Of a stretch of 52,495 bases of DNA, positions 23,636-34,916 are shown piece by piece. This DNA is from Lachnospiraceae bacterium (GTDB lineage: Bacteria; Bacillota; Clostridia; Lachnospirales; Lachnospiraceae): assembly GCA_017518185.1 (NCBI GenBank), contig JAFWWB010000047.1, forward strand, positions 1 through 52,495. The letters run 5' to 3'. The translations under genes and the position numbers were made by a program. Position 1 is the first letter of the stretch. Each line of letters opens with the position of its first letter. Below the pieces are notes generated by a model. The model saw nothing but the letters and a program-made list of their open reading frames with translations. It was not told where the DNA came from and did not search any database.

Positions 23636-24754
23636 CTAAGTGGTCACTTTTTTTAGACCGGGTATCCTCCGCACCAGCCAGGTGGGCACGAAGCAGATAC
23701 AGTACACTATGACAGACCATACGAATGCGGCCCAGAGCACCACCACCCCCTCCGCATCTCCCCTCAGGGTGAGGCGCAGATTTTCAAAAAGATCCACCCT
23801 CCCGTCCAGGAAAAGAGGCCCCAGCAGGTATATCCCCAGGGAGCAGCCTCCCAGGGAGCCTATGGTCCTGTGAAGATTGTTCTTCTCCCTGCCGTGGAAA
23901 AGCGCCTTGGCGCAGACAAACAGGGTGATGCAGTGGAGCATCACGCAGCGTCCATGATAGGAAGGATACATCTCCACACTGCCTGCGGAGGTACCCGTCG
24001 TCTCCATGACGAAGGTGTTGTAGAGCATCCAGATGATATCCAGTATGGCCAGCACGGGAGCCAGCACACGGCATTCCCTGAGCTTCACCCTGTTATGGAA
24101 ATAGTATCCCAGTACAGGATAGATAAAGAGCTCGGCGCTGAGCCAGTCAAGCTTCATGCTGGGGTTTAAGCAGTAACGTCCCAGGAGTACCTTCGCATCT
24201 ATCAGCGGAAGTATGGAGGAAAGGACAAAGACAGCGGCTATCAGGTAGATAAAATCCGCATTCCTCATGTTCTTTACAAGGGGACGGAGGAAAGGCAGGC
24301 ATACCAGGAAGCCGATGTAAGCATAAAGATACCAGAACTGTATCAATCTCTCCCTGCTGTAGATGTCGATAAGGAAACGGGCCAGGTCAAATTCCTCCCT
24401 ACCCTTGATCACATCCAGCATATAGTAGCCGAAGGAGGAGACCAGCAGTATTATGACCACCCTGGAGATCCTTCCGCCCCAGACCTTTTTTATGGACTCT
24501 TCCTTCTCCAGCAGCACGGCGCCGGATATCATAAGGCAGAGCCAGAGTGAAAAACGTGAAAACACCGTCATGAACAGACAGAAACGGTAGGACATGCTCC
24601 CAAAGGCACAGAGCTCATATGCGTCCTTTCCCTCGGAGTACGCGAATATCTGAAAGAGCATCGCAAATACCCAGAGCACGTCAAAATAAAGCTCTCTCTT
24701 TTTTATAACGCCTGTTTTAAGTAATCCTGTATCAGTTTTCATCGGTAAATCCAA
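23636..24754 (-). CDS. Acyltransferase family 3-like integral membrane protein
   Basis: 372 residues with about ten hydrophobic helices. Opens with 'KKRELYFDVLWVFAMLFQIFAYSEG' (split), the position of the R/H motif of acyltransferase 3 proteins; the usual His is not obvious. 'FWYLYAYIGFLVCLPFLRPLVK' is a family hallmark. Members O-acetylate or succinylate surface sugars; the substrate here is unknown. It overlaps murB by 23 nt from the first ATG; a second ATG at 24742 would shorten this to 11 nt, and neither has a clear RBS. Its insertion between murB and rapZ departs from the usual order. Confidence 0.8.
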   Translation of the reverse strand: MDLPMKTDTGLLKTGVIKKRELYFDVLWVFAMLFQIFAYSEGKDAYELCAFGSMSYRFCLFMTVFSRFSLWLCLMISGAVLLEKEESIKKVWGGRISRVVIILLVSSFGYYMLDVIKGREEFDLARFLIDIYSRERLIQFWYLYAYIGFLVCLPFLRPLVKNMRNADFIYLIAAVFVLSSILPLIDAKVLLGRYCLNPSMKLDWLSAELFIYPVLGYYFHNRVKLRECRVLAPVLAILDIIWMLYNTFVMETTGTSAGSVEMYPSYHGRCVMLHCITLFVCAKALFHGREKNNLHRTIGSLGGCSLGIYLLGPLFLDGRVDLFENLRLTLRGDAEGVVVLWAAFVWSVIVYCICFVPTWLVRRIPGLKKVTT

Positions 24755-25655
24755 GCAGCTCTATCTCCGGTTCCAGCATTATGCCGGAGTTCCCATAAAC
24801 CTCTTCCCGCACTTTGCGGATAAGAGCGTAAATGTCTGAAGCAGTAGCCCCTCCCCTGTTGATGATGAATCCGGCATGTTTTCCGGAAATCTGCGCCGCG
24901 CCCACGGATAGCTCCTTAAGCCCTGCCTCCTGAATGAGCCGCCCGGCGAAATCTCCCTCCGGTCTCTTAAAGGTGGAACCGGCCGAAGGGAATTCCAGCG
25001 GCTGCTTCTCCAGCCGTTTTTCCTTAAGTTCCTCCATGCGGCGCTTTATCTCTTCCTTATCACCGTATGAAAGCCTTATGACCGCGCCCAGTGCGACGGC
25101 CTTCTTTTCTTTGAATATGCTGTGACGGTAACCGAAGTCCAGCTCTTCCGGTGAAAGCTCCCTGATCCCCTCTCCGGGGAACAGCACCTCCGCGCTATAG
25201 ACCACGTCCGCCATCTCTCCGCCGTAGGCTCCCGCATTCATGCAGAGAGCCCCGCCGAGGCTTCCCGGAATGCCCGAAGCAAACTCCAGTCCCGTAAGGC
25301 CTCTGTCCGCAGCCTCAGCCGCGACGCGTATCAGGGCAGCAGCAGCACCGGCTCTCAGCGTCTCCCCTTCGAAACGCGTTTCCGCGAATTCTCCGGAGAG
25401 CCTGATCATCACGCCCTCATAGCCCTCATCCGACACCAGGAGATTGCTGCCGCGGCCCAGGATGAACCAGTCCGCGCCTTCCTCTTCACAGAGAGCGATG
25501 ACCGAAGACAGCTCCTCCCTGTTCCCCGGCTCAAGAAGGAAAGCGGTATTTCCTCCGGCCCTGAAACTGCAGTGCGGCGACATATTTTCATCCGCTCTTA
25601 CGCTGTCGGCGCCCAGCAGTTCCGTGAATTCTCTTAAAAGCTTAAATCTATCCAT
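24732..25655 (-). CDS. murB: UDP-N-acetylenolpyruvoylglucosamine reductase
   Basis: 307 residues. FAD-dependent reduction of UDP-GlcNAc-enolpyruvate to UDP-MurNAc in peptidoglycan synthesis. FAD-binding 'ILGRGSNLLVSDEGYEG' (about 71-87), 'GLEFASGIPGSLGGALCMNAGAYGGEM' (split, about 121-147), catalytic Ser in 'PSAGSTFKRP' and Glu286-type 'LEPEIELLG' at the end. Type IIb-like, without the long insertion. No obvious Shine-Dalgarno precedes the ATG; 42 nt separate it from the glucokinase stop. Confidence 0.95.
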   Translation of the reverse strand: MDRFKLLREFTELLGADSVRADENMSPHCSFRAGGNTAFLLEPGNREELSSVIALCEEEGADWFILGRGSNLLVSDEGYEGVMIRLSGEFAETRFEGETLRAGAAAALIRVAAEAADRGLTGLEFASGIPGSLGGALCMNAGAYGGEMADVVYSAEVLFPGEGIRELSPEELDFGYRHSIFKEKKAVALGAVIRLSYGDKEEIKRRMEELKEKRLEKQPLEFPSAGSTFKRPEGDFAGRLIQEAGLKELSVGAAQISGKHAGFIINRGGATASDIYALIRKVREEVYGNSGIMLEPEIELLGFTDEN

Positions 25656-25697
25656 TAGGTTAATGCACGACGAAACGTTTTTATTTCACCGGGATAT

Positions 25698-26639
25698 TTA
25701 TTCCGTGATGACAAGCTTTGCAGCGCCGTAGATGCCGGCGTCATTGCCAAGCTTTGCAAGCGCGAACTTTGCGTCCCTGCAGCCGTGGAACACATATTTC
25801 TTATACTCGTCCACTATGTATTCAAAGAGCACTTCGCCGGCCTTGGAAACGCCGCCGCCTATGACAAAGATCTCGGGGTTCACCGTACATGCCACGGCCG
25901 CAAGTCCCTTGCCAAGGTAATGCCCGAAACGCACTGCCACCTCTTTTGCCACCTCATCACCGGCCTTCACCGCATCGAATACCGCCTTTGCAGAGACATC
26001 ACCGTTCCTGAGTATGGAAGCAGCGTCATCCTCAGCCAGTCTTCTGGAAGCGAGGCGGCTTATGCCGGTCGCGGAGGCATACTGCTCAAGGCAGCCGTGA
26101 TTACCGCAGCCGCAGCTTTCGGGCTCATCATCGACTATGTGGATATGGCCGATCTCACCGCCTGCGCCGGTGGCTCCTGTAAGTATCTTTCCGTCAACTA
26201 TGATACCGCCGCCCACGCCGGTACCGAGGGTAACAGCCACAAGATTTCTGTGTCCTTCGCCGCCGCCCTTCCACATTTCTCCGAGGGCTGCCACGTTGGC
26301 ATCGTTCCCGGCCTCAACCTTTATGCCGCCGGTAAGCTTTTCCATCTCTTCCTTGATGGAGAATACACCCCAGCCAAGGTTCGCCGCTTTGTGGATGACA
26401 CCTTTTGAATCTACGGGGCCCGGCACGCCTATGCCGATACCTTCCACTTCGGAAGCAGGAATATCCTTCTCTGCCATCTTTGCCTTGATGCTCTCTGCGA
26501 TATCCGGCAGTATATGGCTTCCGCTGTCCTCCTTTCGGGTCACTATCTCCCACTTGTCGCTGACATTCCCCGCCGTATCAAAAAGTCCCATCTTCACGGT
26601 AGTCCCGCCAAGATCCACTCCAAACACATATTTTCCCAT
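25698..26639 (-). CDS. glk: ROK family glucokinase
   Basis: 313 residues. Phosphate-binding 'VFGVDLGGTTVKMGLFD' (4-20) and the ROK zinc motif 'CGCGNHGCLEQYAS' (about 175-188) place it among ROK glucokinases (glcK type). It makes glucose-6-phosphate from free glucose and ATP, a likely fate for glucose freed by the GH31 and cellulase activities. GGAGG lies 7 nt before the ATG, 49 nt after hprK, in one transcription unit with it. Confidence 0.93.
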   Translation of the reverse strand: MGKYVFGVDLGGTTVKMGLFDTAGNVSDKWEIVTRKEDSGSHILPDIAESIKAKMAEKDIPASEVEGIGIGVPGPVDSKGVIHKAANLGWGVFSIKEEMEKLTGGIKVEAGNDANVAALGEMWKGGGEGHRNLVAVTLGTGVGGGIIVDGKILTGATGAGGEIGHIHIVDDEPESCGCGNHGCLEQYASATGISRLASRRLAEDDAASILRNGDVSAKAVFDAVKAGDEVAKEVAVRFGHYLGKGLAAVACTVNPEIFVIGGGVSKAGEVLFEYIVDEYKKYVFHGCRDAKFALAKLGNDAGIYGAAKLVITE

Positions 26640-26688
26640 GATGATACCTCCAAATATTTATTTCGGCTGACTGATGAGGGGTTACTCT

Positions 26689-27618
26689 TTACTCCTCATG
26701 TTTTCCCAGCGAAGCCTGCACTCTCTTGTACAGCTCTTCCGCCGCGTTGTATCCCATCTTCTTCTGACGATAATTTACTGCCGCCGACTCGCATATCAGC
26801 GCCGTGTTACGTCCGGGACGTATGGGGATATTGTGGCACACCACCTTGTTACCCAGATACTCCGTGTATTCCTCTTCCATGCCTATCCTGTCATAATCCT
26901 TGTCCTTGGACCACTCGGAAAGCTTGATGACCAGATTGATCTCCTGATCCTCCTTGACAGACTGTACGCCGAAGAGCATCTTTACGTCCACTATGCCTAT
27001 ACCCCTGATCTCTATGAAATGCTTGGTGACCGCAGGCGCGGTACCGATAAGTGTCTCCTCGGACACTTTTCTTATCTCCACCACATCGTCGGTGACCAGA
27101 CGGTGTCCCCTCTTTATGAGCTCCAGGGCACATTCGCTCTTTCCTATCCCGCTCTCACCGGTGATCAGCACGCCTTCGCCGAAGATATCCACCAGCACGC
27201 CGTGCACCGTGATGCAGGGAGCCAGCTTCGCATTGAGCCATCTTATGACCTCTGCCATGAACACGGAAGTACCCTTTGATGTGGAGAGCAGGGCCACACC
27301 GTTCTTTATGGCGATCTCCTTGAAAAGGGGATCCGGCTGCAGGTCACGGCAGAATACAAATGCAGGCGTGGAGGGATTGATGACCTTCTCGTAGATCTCC
27401 CTCTTCTTATCCTCGGGCATCTGCTCCATATAGGAGTACTCGACAAAGCCCACGATCTCTAAACGGGTGGCGTCATAGTGCTCCAGGTAACCTGCCAGCT
27501 GAAGGGCCGGACGGTTGATATCGGGCTGGGTTATCTTGATCTCTTTTGCATCGATCTCATCCGTAAGATTGGTAAGCTTCTGCTTGTCGATGAGCCGCTG
27601 AAGGCTGATGCTCGGCAT
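26689..27618 (-). CDS. hprK: HPr kinase/phosphorylase
   Basis: 309 residues. Bifunctional enzyme that phosphorylates HPr (and Crh) on Ser46 and reverses it; the sensor of glycolytic state in Bacillota. Walker A GESGIGKS (154-161), conserved His139 in 'VHGVLVDIFG', catalytic Asp in 'LVTDDVVEI', and the HprK signature 'EIRGIGIVDV'. RBS AAGGAGGA precedes the ATG by 5-6 nt. It heads the operon and has its own strong promoter. Confidence 0.96.
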   Translation of the reverse strand: MPSISLQRLIDKQKLTNLTDEIDAKEIKITQPDINRPALQLAGYLEHYDATRLEIVGFVEYSYMEQMPEDKKREIYEKVINPSTPAFVFCRDLQPDPLFKEIAIKNGVALLSTSKGTSVFMAEVIRWLNAKLAPCITVHGVLVDIFGEGVLITGESGIGKSECALELIKRGHRLVTDDVVEIRKVSEETLIGTAPAVTKHFIEIRGIGIVDVKMLFGVQSVKEDQEINLVIKLSEWSKDKDYDRIGMEEEYTEYLGNKVVCHNIPIRPGRNTALICESAAVNYRQKKMGYNAAEELYKRVQASLGKHEE

Positions 27619-27682
27619 ATGGTCTTCCTCCTTATTATCTCTGTAAAACTGCTGCCTGCCGAAGTGACAGGCCTAAAATATG

Positions 27683-27711
27683 ATTATACTCTTCTTTAAT
27701 GCCATTTTCAA
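27683..27711 (-). promoter_or_regulatory. Promoter of the hprK operon
   Basis: Minus-strand -35 TTGAAA (27706-27711), 17-nt spacer, perfect -10 TATAAT (27683-27688). Leader of about 60 nt with a small hairpin GCCTGT/GCAGGC. It probably serves hprK through to the Crh-like gene. Confidence 0.8.
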
Positions 27712-27727
27712 CAGCTGTATACATTGC

Positions 27728-29590
27728 CTATTTTTCTTCCCCTTCCAGGTACTTTTTCACCGACTCCGCCACGTTTAGCGGTATGCCTGCCCTCTCGGCT
27801 ATCCCGGCGGCGTCCGCGTTCCTCATCTCCTCTATGGAGGAAAAAGCCTTCATGAGCGCCTTTCTTCTTGAGTCCCCGATCCCCGGGATATCATCCAGCA
27901 CCGAATGTGTCTGGGCCTTTGTCCTCAGTGACCTGTGATACTCTATGGCAAAGCGGTGCACCTCATCCTGTATGCGGGTCAGCAGCTTGAAGGACTCGCT
28001 GTGCACATCGATGGGAAGCTCCGTATTATTGAAATACAGCCCCCTCGTCCTGTGGTGGTCATCCTTCACCATGCCGCAAACGGGAATATCGAGTCCCAGA
28101 CTGTCAAGCACCTCCAGCGCTATGTTCACCTGTCCCCTGCCGCCGTCCATAAGTATGATATCGGGGAATACGTCAAAGTGGCCGTTGTCAGTTCCCTCTT
28201 CCTTCTCCTTAAGGCCATGGGTAAAGCGCCTGGTCAGCACCTCCCTCATGGAAGCATAGTCATCAGGTCCTTTTACACTTCGTATCCTGAATTTCCTGTA
28301 ATCGCTGCGCTTGGGTTTTCCCCTGTCGTAGACCACCATGGAGCCCACATTCTCAAAGCCGGAGATATTGGAGATATCGTAGCTCTCCATCCTGTTCAGC
28401 CCCCTGAGCCCGAGTATATCTTCCAGTTCCCTCACCGCACCTATGGTGCGGCCCTCTTCCTTTTTTATCTTCTCCCTGTCCTTACTGAGTGCCGTGGCGG
28501 CGTTGGCCTTTGCCAGCTCCACCAGTTTTTCCTTCTGCCCTATGCGGGGCGTGATAAGGTAGGTCCGCCCTCCGCGCTTTTCGCTGAGCCACTTCTCCAG
28601 CAGCTCCTTTTCGCTGCTTTCCTCCTGGAGCATTATCTCTCTGGGTATAAAAGGTGTTCCGGCATAGAACTGCTTTATGAAGCTTGTGAGTATGCTCTCG
28701 TCACTCTCGCTCTCGCTCTGCTTCATGTAATAGTGTTCGCGGCCCACCATACGTCCGCTCCGGACGAAGAATACCTGTACCACGGCATCCTCCTCGTCCC
28801 TGGCCAGGCCCAGTATATCCCGGTCCTCCTGGTTCGTATCCTCTATCTTCTGTTTCTGGGCTATGCTCCTTACATGCTCCAGCAGATCCCTTATACGTAT
28901 GGCCTCTTCATATTCCATGGCCTCTGAGGCCGCTTCCATCCTGGCTGTCAGCTCCTTTATGACCGGTCCGTAATTCCCTGCCAGAAATTCGATCGCCTTA
29001 TCCAGCCTCTCCTTATACTCCTCTCTGCTGACCTTTCCTTTTATGCAGGGACCGCAGCAGAGGCCTATGTGATAGTTCAGGCAGGGCCTCTCCTTTCCCG
29101 CGTCCCCGGGAAGCTTCCTGTTGCAGTCCCTGAGTCCGTAGAGGCTGTTGATCAGGTCTATAGTCTCCCTGACGGAATGCGCGCTTGGATAAGGCCCGAA
29201 ATAGCGGGCTTTGTCCTTTTTCATAAGCCTGGAGAAAAATATCCTGGGATAGGCTTCGGCTACCGTGACCTTTATATAGGGATAGGTCTTATCATCCCTG
29301 AGCATGGTGTTGTATCTGGGCCTGTGCTCCTTTATCAGGTCATTCTCCAGGACCAGTGCCTCGAGCTCGCTGTCCGTGACTATGTATTCGAACCTGGCTA
29401 TCAGGCTCACCATCCTGTCGATCTTGGGCCCCCGGCCGATATTTGCGCGAAAATAAGACCGCACTCTGTTGTTCAGATTTACGGCCTTACCTACATAGAT
29501 GATGGTATCGGCAGCATCCCGCATGATATACACGCCGGGCCTTGCCGGGAGCTTTTTAAGCTCCTCATTTACATCAAAATCAGAATCCAT
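27728..29590 (-). CDS. uvrC: UvrABC excinuclease subunit C
   Basis: 620 residues, full length. N-terminal GIY-YIG nuclease '[20 protein letters not shown]' (about 16-35), Cys-rich patch '[27 protein letters not shown]' (split), UVR domain '[17 protein letters not shown]', RNase H-like nuclease domain '[13 protein letters not shown]' and tandem HhH at the C-terminus ('[19 protein letters not shown]'). Makes both incisions in nucleotide excision repair. Start shares a base with the ftsH stop. Confidence 0.97.
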   Translation of the reverse strand: MDSDFDVNEELKKLPARPGVYIMRDAADTIIYVGKAVNLNNRVRSYFRANIGRGPKIDRMVSLIARFEYIVTDSELEALVLENDLIKEHRPRYNTMLRDDKTYPYIKVTVAEAYPRIFFSRLMKKDKARYFGPYPSAHSVRETIDLINSLYGLRDCNRKLPGDAGKERPCLNYHIGLCCGPCIKGKVSREEYKERLDKAIEFLAGNYGPVIKELTARMEAASEAMEYEEAIRIRDLLEHVRSIAQKQKIEDTNQEDRDILGLARDEEDAVVQVFFVRSGRMVGREHYYMKQSESESDESILTSFIKQFYAGTPFIPREIMLQEESSEKELLEKWLSEKRGGRTYLITPRIGQKEKLVELAKANAATALSKDREKIKKEEGRTIGAVRELEDILGLRGLNRMESYDISNISGFENVGSMVVYDRGKPKRSDYRKFRIRSVKGPDDYASMREVLTRRFTHGLKEKEEGTDNGHFDVFPDIILMDGGRGQVNIALEVLDSLGLDIPVCGMVKDDHHRTRGLYFNNTELPIDVHSESFKLLTRIQDEVHRFAIEYHRSLRTKAQTHSVLDDIPGIGDSRRKALMKAFSSIEEMRNADAAGIAERAGIPLNVAESVKKYLEGEEK

Positions 29591-31866
29591 CAGTTCTTAT
29601 CATTCTTTTCCCTGTACATCCTGTTCTTAAGCTCTCTTGCAAAGGGATTGCCGTCATCCTTCTGCTCTGTCTCTTCAGTGCTTTCCCCGGCGGGAGAAGA
29701 CTCTTCCTGCGGCTGTACCGGACCTTCCGCCGGCGCAGGACCTTCCGCAGATACGGGGCCTTCGGTCTTAACCGGCCCCTCAGCAGCTACCGGGCCTTCA
29801 GCTTCCGCCACAGTCCCGGGCTGTGCAGCAGACTGCGGCATCTGATACGCCGGATACGAAGGTGCCGGAGTCTCTTCCCTGTCCGGCTTCTTCTCTCCCC
29901 GTCCTCTTGTAACGGAGATTATCTCTTTTCCTTCTTCAGTATATTTCACCTCATCGTCGATCTCACCGATGACAGCAGCCTTATCCCCTGCCTCCTTGCC
30001 GGGCATGGGCAGTCCCTTCTCACGGCAGTAGATCTCCATGAACTCGTGCCCCGAGATGGTCTCCTTGTCGATGAGGTATTCAGCTATCTTATTGAGCACC
30101 TGACGGTTCTCGGAGAGCAGCCTCTTGGCCTCGGCATAGCTTTCCTTGAGCAGAGCCATGACCTCCTGGTCTACGGCAGCCGCCGTCTCATCCGAACAGT
30201 TCATAACGGTGCTCCTGTTCAGATACTCGTCCTGCACGGTCTCAACACCCATCATGCCGAGACGGGCGCTCATACCGAAGCGGGTCACCATGGCTCTCGC
30301 CATCCTTGTGGCCTTTTCTATATCATTGGCAGCGCCGGTGGTAACGGTATCAAATACGATATCTTCAGCAGCACGTCCGCCCAGCAGGCTCACCAGCTCC
30401 GCCCTGAGCTCCTTCTGGGTCTGGGTGAACTTCTCGTCCTCGGGATAGCTCAGCACGTAACCCAGCGTACCCATGGTCCTGGGTATGATGGTGATCTTCT
30501 GCACAGGCTCGGTGTTCTTCATAAGTGCGCTTATGAGGGCATGTCCCACCTCGTGGTAGCTCACTATGCGGCGCTCCTGCTTCGAAAGGATACGGTCCTT
30601 CTTCTCCTTGCCCATGCTCACCAGCTCAACCGCATCCAGCAGATCTTTCTGGCTCACATACTGCCTGCCGCCCTTTACCGCGAGTATGGCCGCCTCGTTT
30701 ATCATGTTGGCCAGATCGGCGCCCACGGCGCCCACGGTCGCAAGTCCTATCTCATCCAGGTTCACTGTCTGGTCCATGAGCACATTCTTGGCATGAACCT
30801 TGAGTATGGCCACCCTGCCCTTGAGATCGGGCTCTTCCACGATGATGCGCCTGTCGAAACGTCCGGGCCTCAGGAGAGCCTTGTCGAGTATCTCGGGCCT
30901 GTTGGTAGCCGCCAGTATTATTATGCCCTTCCTGGCATCAAAACCGTCCATCTCCGAAAGCAGCTGGTTCAGGGTCTGCTCCCTTTCGTCATTGCCTCCG
31001 CCGTAGCGTGAATCCCTGCTGCGGCCGATGGCATCGATCTCGTCTATGAATATGATGCAGGGTGCGCTCTTCTCAGCTTCCTTGAAGAGATCCCTCACAC
31101 GGCTTGCGCCCACGCCCACGTAGAGCTCCACGAAGTCGGAGCCTGCCAGTGAGAAGAAGGGCACGCCGGCCTCACCGGCAACAGCCTTTGCAAGAAGTGT
31201 CTTACCTGTTCCCGGAGGTCCTACCAGAAGTGCTCCCTTGGGTATCTTTGCACCTATCTTTGAATACTTGTCGGGATTGTGGAGGAAGTCAACTATCTCC
31301 ACCAGGGATTCCTTGGCCTCATCCTCGCCGGCCACATCCTTAAAGGTTATGCCGGTCTCCTTTCCGCCGTACATCTTGGCATTGGTCTTACCCACGCCGA
31401 AGATGCCGCCGCCGCTGCGCTCCATCCTTCTGAAGATGAAGCCCATGAAAAGCCAGATTATGACGATGGGAAGAACATAGGTAGCCAAAAAGGAGAGTAT
31501 CATGGTGCTGCCGTCCTCAACGGCGCTCTTTACCTCCACTCCCGCATCCAGCATCCTTCCCGTAAGAGTGGTGCCGTCCTCGCAGAGACCGGTATAATAG
31601 CCTCTCGCGCTGTCCTTCATCTCAATGGTCACATGATCCCTTTCGATGAGAACGGATTTTACCCTGTTCTCCGAGACCAGAGCCATGAACTCGTTATAGC
31701 TCAGCTCCTCGGACTGGGCGGAATTGCGTCCCACGATCCAACTGATAAAGAGCAGCGAGACCAGAGTCACTACTATGAAGGCCAGTATGTTCGGCCCCCT
31801 GTTTCCGCCGGACTGTCCGCCTGAGCTGCCGTCTTCCCCCTGGGGGATATTATTGTGTTCATCCAT
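29590..31866 (-). CDS. ftsH: ATP-dependent zinc metalloprotease FtsH
   Basis: 758 residues. Two N-terminal membrane helices (about 27-46 and 122-145), AAA+ domain with Walker A GPPGTGKT (216-223) and Walker B '[11 protein letters not shown]', then the protease domain with HEVGH (438-442). Degrades misfolded and regulatory membrane proteins. The C-terminal tail after about residue 655 is long, acidic and Pro-rich, and carries six-residue EGPV-type repeats. RBS AGGTGAT is just upstream, 6 nt after the DUF1846 gene. Confidence 0.96.
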   Translation of the reverse strand: MDEHNNIPQGEDGSSGGQSGGNRGPNILAFIVVTLVSLLFISWIVGRNSAQSEELSYNEFMALVSENRVKSVLIERDHVTIEMKDSARGYYTGLCEDGTTLTGRMLDAGVEVKSAVEDGSTMILSFLATYVLPIVIIWLFMGFIFRRMERSGGGIFGVGKTNAKMYGGKETGITFKDVAGEDEAKESLVEIVDFLHNPDKYSKIGAKIPKGALLVGPPGTGKTLLAKAVAGEAGVPFFSLAGSDFVELYVGVGASRVRDLFKEAEKSAPCIIFIDEIDAIGRSRDSRYGGGNDEREQTLNQLLSEMDGFDARKGIIILAATNRPEILDKALLRPGRFDRRIIVEEPDLKGRVAILKVHAKNVLMDQTVNLDEIGLATVGAVGADLANMINEAAILAVKGGRQYVSQKDLLDAVELVSMGKEKKDRILSKQERRIVSYHEVGHALISALMKNTEPVQKITIIPRTMGTLGYVLSYPEDEKFTQTQKELRAELVSLLGGRAAEDIVFDTVTTGAANDIEKATRMARAMVTRFGMSARLGMMGVETVQDEYLNRSTVMNCSDETAAAVDQEVMALLKESYAEAKRLLSENRQVLNKIAEYLIDKETISGHEFMEIYCREKGLPMPGKEAGDKAAVIGEIDDEVKYTEEGKEIISVTRGRGEKKPDREETPAPSYPAYQMPQSAAQPGTVAEAEGPVAAEGPVKTEGPVSAEGPAPAEGPVQPQEESSPAGESTEETEQKDDGNPFARELKNRMYREKNDKN
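29713..29805 (-). repeat. Hexapeptide-coding repeat in the ftsH tail
   Basis: Encodes about residues 688-718 of FtsH: five imperfect copies of the unit (A/T)EGP(V/A)xx, such as [24 protein letters not shown] and AEGPVQ. The DNA unit is 18 bp and has diverged at third positions, so it is an established repeat rather than a very recent slip. Confidence 0.7.
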
Positions 31867-31872
31867 AGATCA

Positions 31873-33357
31873 TCACCTGTGATATAATTTCTTTGTCTGA
31901 TAATGGGGTTCGCTGGTAAGGTTTACACCGAGCTTCCGGAAGGTCGCCATGTCAACTCTTGAGAGCATTACCGATGTATGTACCTCGGTGCCTTTAAGAT
32001 TCTTAAGCTGTGCCTTTGCGAGCGCTGCCCTCTGATCCGTTGCCGCGCAGACTGAAAGGGCTATGAGCACCTCGTCAGTATGAAGCCTGGGATTGTGGCT
32101 CCCAAGACTCTCGGTCTTCAGCGACTGTATGGGGTCTATGACCTCCGGGCTGATAAGCTTCACATCATCGGGTATACCTGCAAGTGTCTTAAGCGCATTA
32201 AGGAGAAGCGCTGCTGAAGCTCCGAGGAGATCCGTGGTCCTTCCTGTAACTATGCGTCCGTCCGGAAGTTCCATCGCCGCTGCGGGGCCGCCGGTCATTT
32301 CCGCCTTTAAGAGAGCAGCCCCCACCACCGGCCTGTCCTCTGAGGTGACTCCCGCCTGCTTCATCAGAAGCTCAAGCTTCATCACCTGGTCATCACTGCC
32401 CGTGCCCTGTCTTCTGGCGCACATGGCATCATAATAACGTCTTATGATCTCCTGCCTGGAGGCGCTGCTGACGGCCTCATCATCGGTAATCGCATTGCCC
32501 ACCATGTTCACGCCCATATCCGTAGGCGATTTGTAGGGCGAGCTTCCCATGATCTTCTCAAACATGGCATTGAGCACCGGGAAGATCTCCACATCCCTGT
32601 TGTAATTCACGGTCTTCTCGCCGTAAGCCTCCAGATGGAAGGGGTCGATCATGTTAACATCGTTAAGATCCGCAGTTGCCGCCTCATAAGCCAGGTTCAC
32701 CGGATGCTTGAGAGGCAGGTTCCAGATAGGGAAGGTCTCAAACTTGGCATAGCCTGCCCGGACCCCCCTCTTGAATTCATGGTAGAGCTGGGACAGACAG
32801 GTCGCCATCTTTCCCGACCCGGGACCGGGAGCGGTGACCACCACCAGTGAGCGGCTGGTCTCTATGTAATCATTCCTTCCGTAGCCTTCATCGCTTACTA
32901 TGAACTGAACGTTCGCAGGATAACCGGGAATGGGATAATGCCTGTATACCTTTATCCCGAGGGTCTCCAGCTTTTTCTGCCAGGCCACGGCCGAAGGCTG
33001 GTCCTTAAAGCGGGTCAGCACCACCGAACCCACATAGAGCCCGTAATCCCTGAAGGCATCGATGAGTCTCAGCACATCCATGTCATAGGTAATGCCGTAG
33101 TCCGCCCTGACCTTGTTCTTCTCGATATCCTCTGCGTTTATGGCGATGACTATCTCAGCATCCTCCTTCATGGTAGAGAGCATGCGTATCTTTGAATCCG
33201 GCTGGAATCCGGGCAGCACACGGCTGGCATGGAAATCATCAAAGAGCTTTCCGCCGAATTCCAGATACAGCTTTCCGCCGAAGTTCCTTATACGCTCCTG
33301 GATCTTCTCCGACTGGAGCCTCAGATATTTATCATTATCAAAACCCGGTACCGTCAT
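31873..33357 (-). CDS. DUF1846 domain-containing protein
   Basis: 494 residues, full length for DUF1846. Recognisable family features: '[19 protein letters not shown]' at the start, '[23 protein letters not shown]' (split), and P-loop-like '[20 protein letters not shown]' in the first half. Structures of the family show a nucleotide-binding-like N-domain, but no reaction is established. It contacts the AGCS symporter gene (TGATG) and precedes ftsH by 6 nt. Confidence 0.9.
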   Translation of the reverse strand: MTVPGFDNDKYLRLQSEKIQERIRNFGGKLYLEFGGKLFDDFHASRVLPGFQPDSKIRMLSTMKEDAEIVIAINAEDIEKNKVRADYGITYDMDVLRLIDAFRDYGLYVGSVVLTRFKDQPSAVAWQKKLETLGIKVYRHYPIPGYPANVQFIVSDEGYGRNDYIETSRSLVVVTAPGPGSGKMATCLSQLYHEFKRGVRAGYAKFETFPIWNLPLKHPVNLAYEAATADLNDVNMIDPFHLEAYGEKTVNYNRDVEIFPVLNAMFEKIMGSSPYKSPTDMGVNMVGNAITDDEAVSSASRQEIIRRYYDAMCARRQGTGSDDQVMKLELLMKQAGVTSEDRPVVGAALLKAEMTGGPAAAMELPDGRIVTGRTTDLLGASAALLLNALKTLAGIPDDVKLISPEVIDPIQSLKTESLGSHNPRLHTDEVLIALSVCAATDQRAALAKAQLKNLKGTEVHTSVMLSRVDMATFRKLGVNLTSEPHYQTKKLYHR

Positions 33358-34913
33358 CAGTCTTCTCCTGTCTCTGCTATAGCCTTTGCATTTTCCCTCT
33401 GTATCTCGGGATCATACGAGAGCATGGGCTCCACATCCTTTCCCTTTATACGCCTGTCAACATAGTTCCGTGTAAGCTTCATTACCAGCGGGCACATCGC
33501 CAGCACACCTATAAGATTGGGTATCATCATCATACCGTTAAAGGTATCGGATATATCCCAGGCGATGGATGAGGTCATCAGCGCGCCGGATATTATCATG
33601 AGCACGAAGACTATCTTATAGATCTTTGTGGCCACCGGCGCATTCTTTCCTGCCAGATACTCTATAGCCTTGGTACCGTAGTGGGACCAGCCCAGCACTG
33701 TGGTAAAGGCAAAGAGAAGTATCGCTATTGCGACGAAATAACGGCCGTATTCCACATTGCCCACCTTGAAAATGGTGTTGAAGGCCTCTGCCACAAGAGT
33801 GGAGTCGCCGTACTCCGTCATACCCTTATCCAGGTCGATGACACCCGAGGTAAGGATCACCAGCGCAGTCATGGTACACACTATTATGGTATCAGCAAAT
33901 ACCTCGAATATACCCCACAGTCCCTGCTTTACCGGTTCCTTTACGTTTGAATTGGAATGCACCATAACGGAGGAACCGAGGCCGGCTTCATTTGAGAACA
34001 CGCCTCTCTTGCAGCCCTGGGTGATTATGGTCGAGAACAGCACTCCTTCCGCGCCGCCCCAGGCAGCCTTAGGCGTAAAGGCCATGCTGAAGATATGGCC
34101 GAAAGCCGTGCCTATGTGGTCGATATGTGTAAAGATTATTATGAGCGAGCCGAGGATGTACATGACGACCATGAAGGGGATTATCTTCTCGGCCACCATG
34201 GCTATACGCTGGAGTCCGCCTATCACGACCACGCCCACCAGCAGCATCAGTATCAGGCCTACGATGACCATGTAGAGGTTCACGCTCTTATCACCGGATG
34301 TGTAGAGCACCACCGATGAAAGGGGCCTGATATCAAAAGCTGAGGTCAGGTTGATGACTATCTTGTTGATCTGGCCCATGTTGCCTATACCGAAGCTTGC
34401 GAGCACGGCGCAGAGCGCAAAGATCACGGCCAAGATCTTTCCTATGGTCTTGCAGCCCTTATAGCCCCCCAGTCCGTCCTGAAGGTAATACATCGCTCCT
34501 CCGGACCATTCCCCGTGATGGTTCTTTCTGCGGAAATAGATACCGAGGATGTTTTCGGAATAGTTGGTCATCATTCCGAAGAAGGCTGCCAGCCACATCC
34601 AGAACACCGCCCCGGGCCCGCCTGTGATGATGGCTGCGGATACGCCGGCGATATTGCCGACACCCACTGTGGCCGCCAGTGCGGTACAGAGGGCCTGGAA
34701 CTGTGATATGGAAGCATGCTCTCCCGTATGTCCCGTTACCTTCTTGTCAAAAAGGCTGCCAACGGTCTTCTTCATCCAGTGGCCTATACGGCGCACCTGG
34801 AAGAAACCTGTGATGATCGTCAGTATCAGGCCGGTGGCTATGAGAAGCCACACGCCCACCGTAGTCCATACAAATCCGTTTACAGCGTCATTGATCTTTA
34901 CTATAGTTTCCAT
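33357..34913 (-). CDS. Alanine or glycine:cation symporter (AGCS family)
   Basis: 518 residues, about 11 membrane helices. AGCS signature '[22 protein letters not shown]' (split, about 73-94), '[27 protein letters not shown]' (split) and '[17 protein letters not shown]'. Imports D/L-alanine or glycine with Na+ or H+. AGAGGTAAAG precedes the ATG. It stands between the hydratase and DUF1846 genes in one leftward unit. Confidence 0.94.
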   Translation of the reverse strand: METIVKINDAVNGFVWTTVGVWLLIATGLILTIITGFFQVRRIGHWMKKTVGSLFDKKVTGHTGEHASISQFQALCTALAATVGVGNIAGVSAAIITGGPGAVFWMWLAAFFGMMTNYSENILGIYFRRKNHHGEWSGGAMYYLQDGLGGYKGCKTIGKILAVIFALCAVLASFGIGNMGQINKIVINLTSAFDIRPLSSVVLYTSGDKSVNLYMVIVGLILMLLVGVVVIGGLQRIAMVAEKIIPFMVVMYILGSLIIIFTHIDHIGTAFGHIFSMAFTPKAAWGGAEGVLFSTIITQGCKRGVFSNEAGLGSSVMVHSNSNVKEPVKQGLWGIFEVFADTIIVCTMTALVILTSGVIDLDKGMTEYGDSTLVAEAFNTIFKVGNVEYGRYFVAIAILLFAFTTVLGWSHYGTKAIEYLAGKNAPVATKIYKIVFVLMIISGALMTSSIAWDISDTFNGMMMIPNLIGVLAMCPLVMKLTRNYVDRRIKGKDVEPMLSYDPEIQRENAKAIAETGED

Positions 34914-34916
34914 ACT

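Noticed and set aside
29690-29815. CRISPR-like array from the short periodic sequence
   Set aside because: The 18-bp period is coding, diverged, has no spacers, and lies in frame within ftsH.
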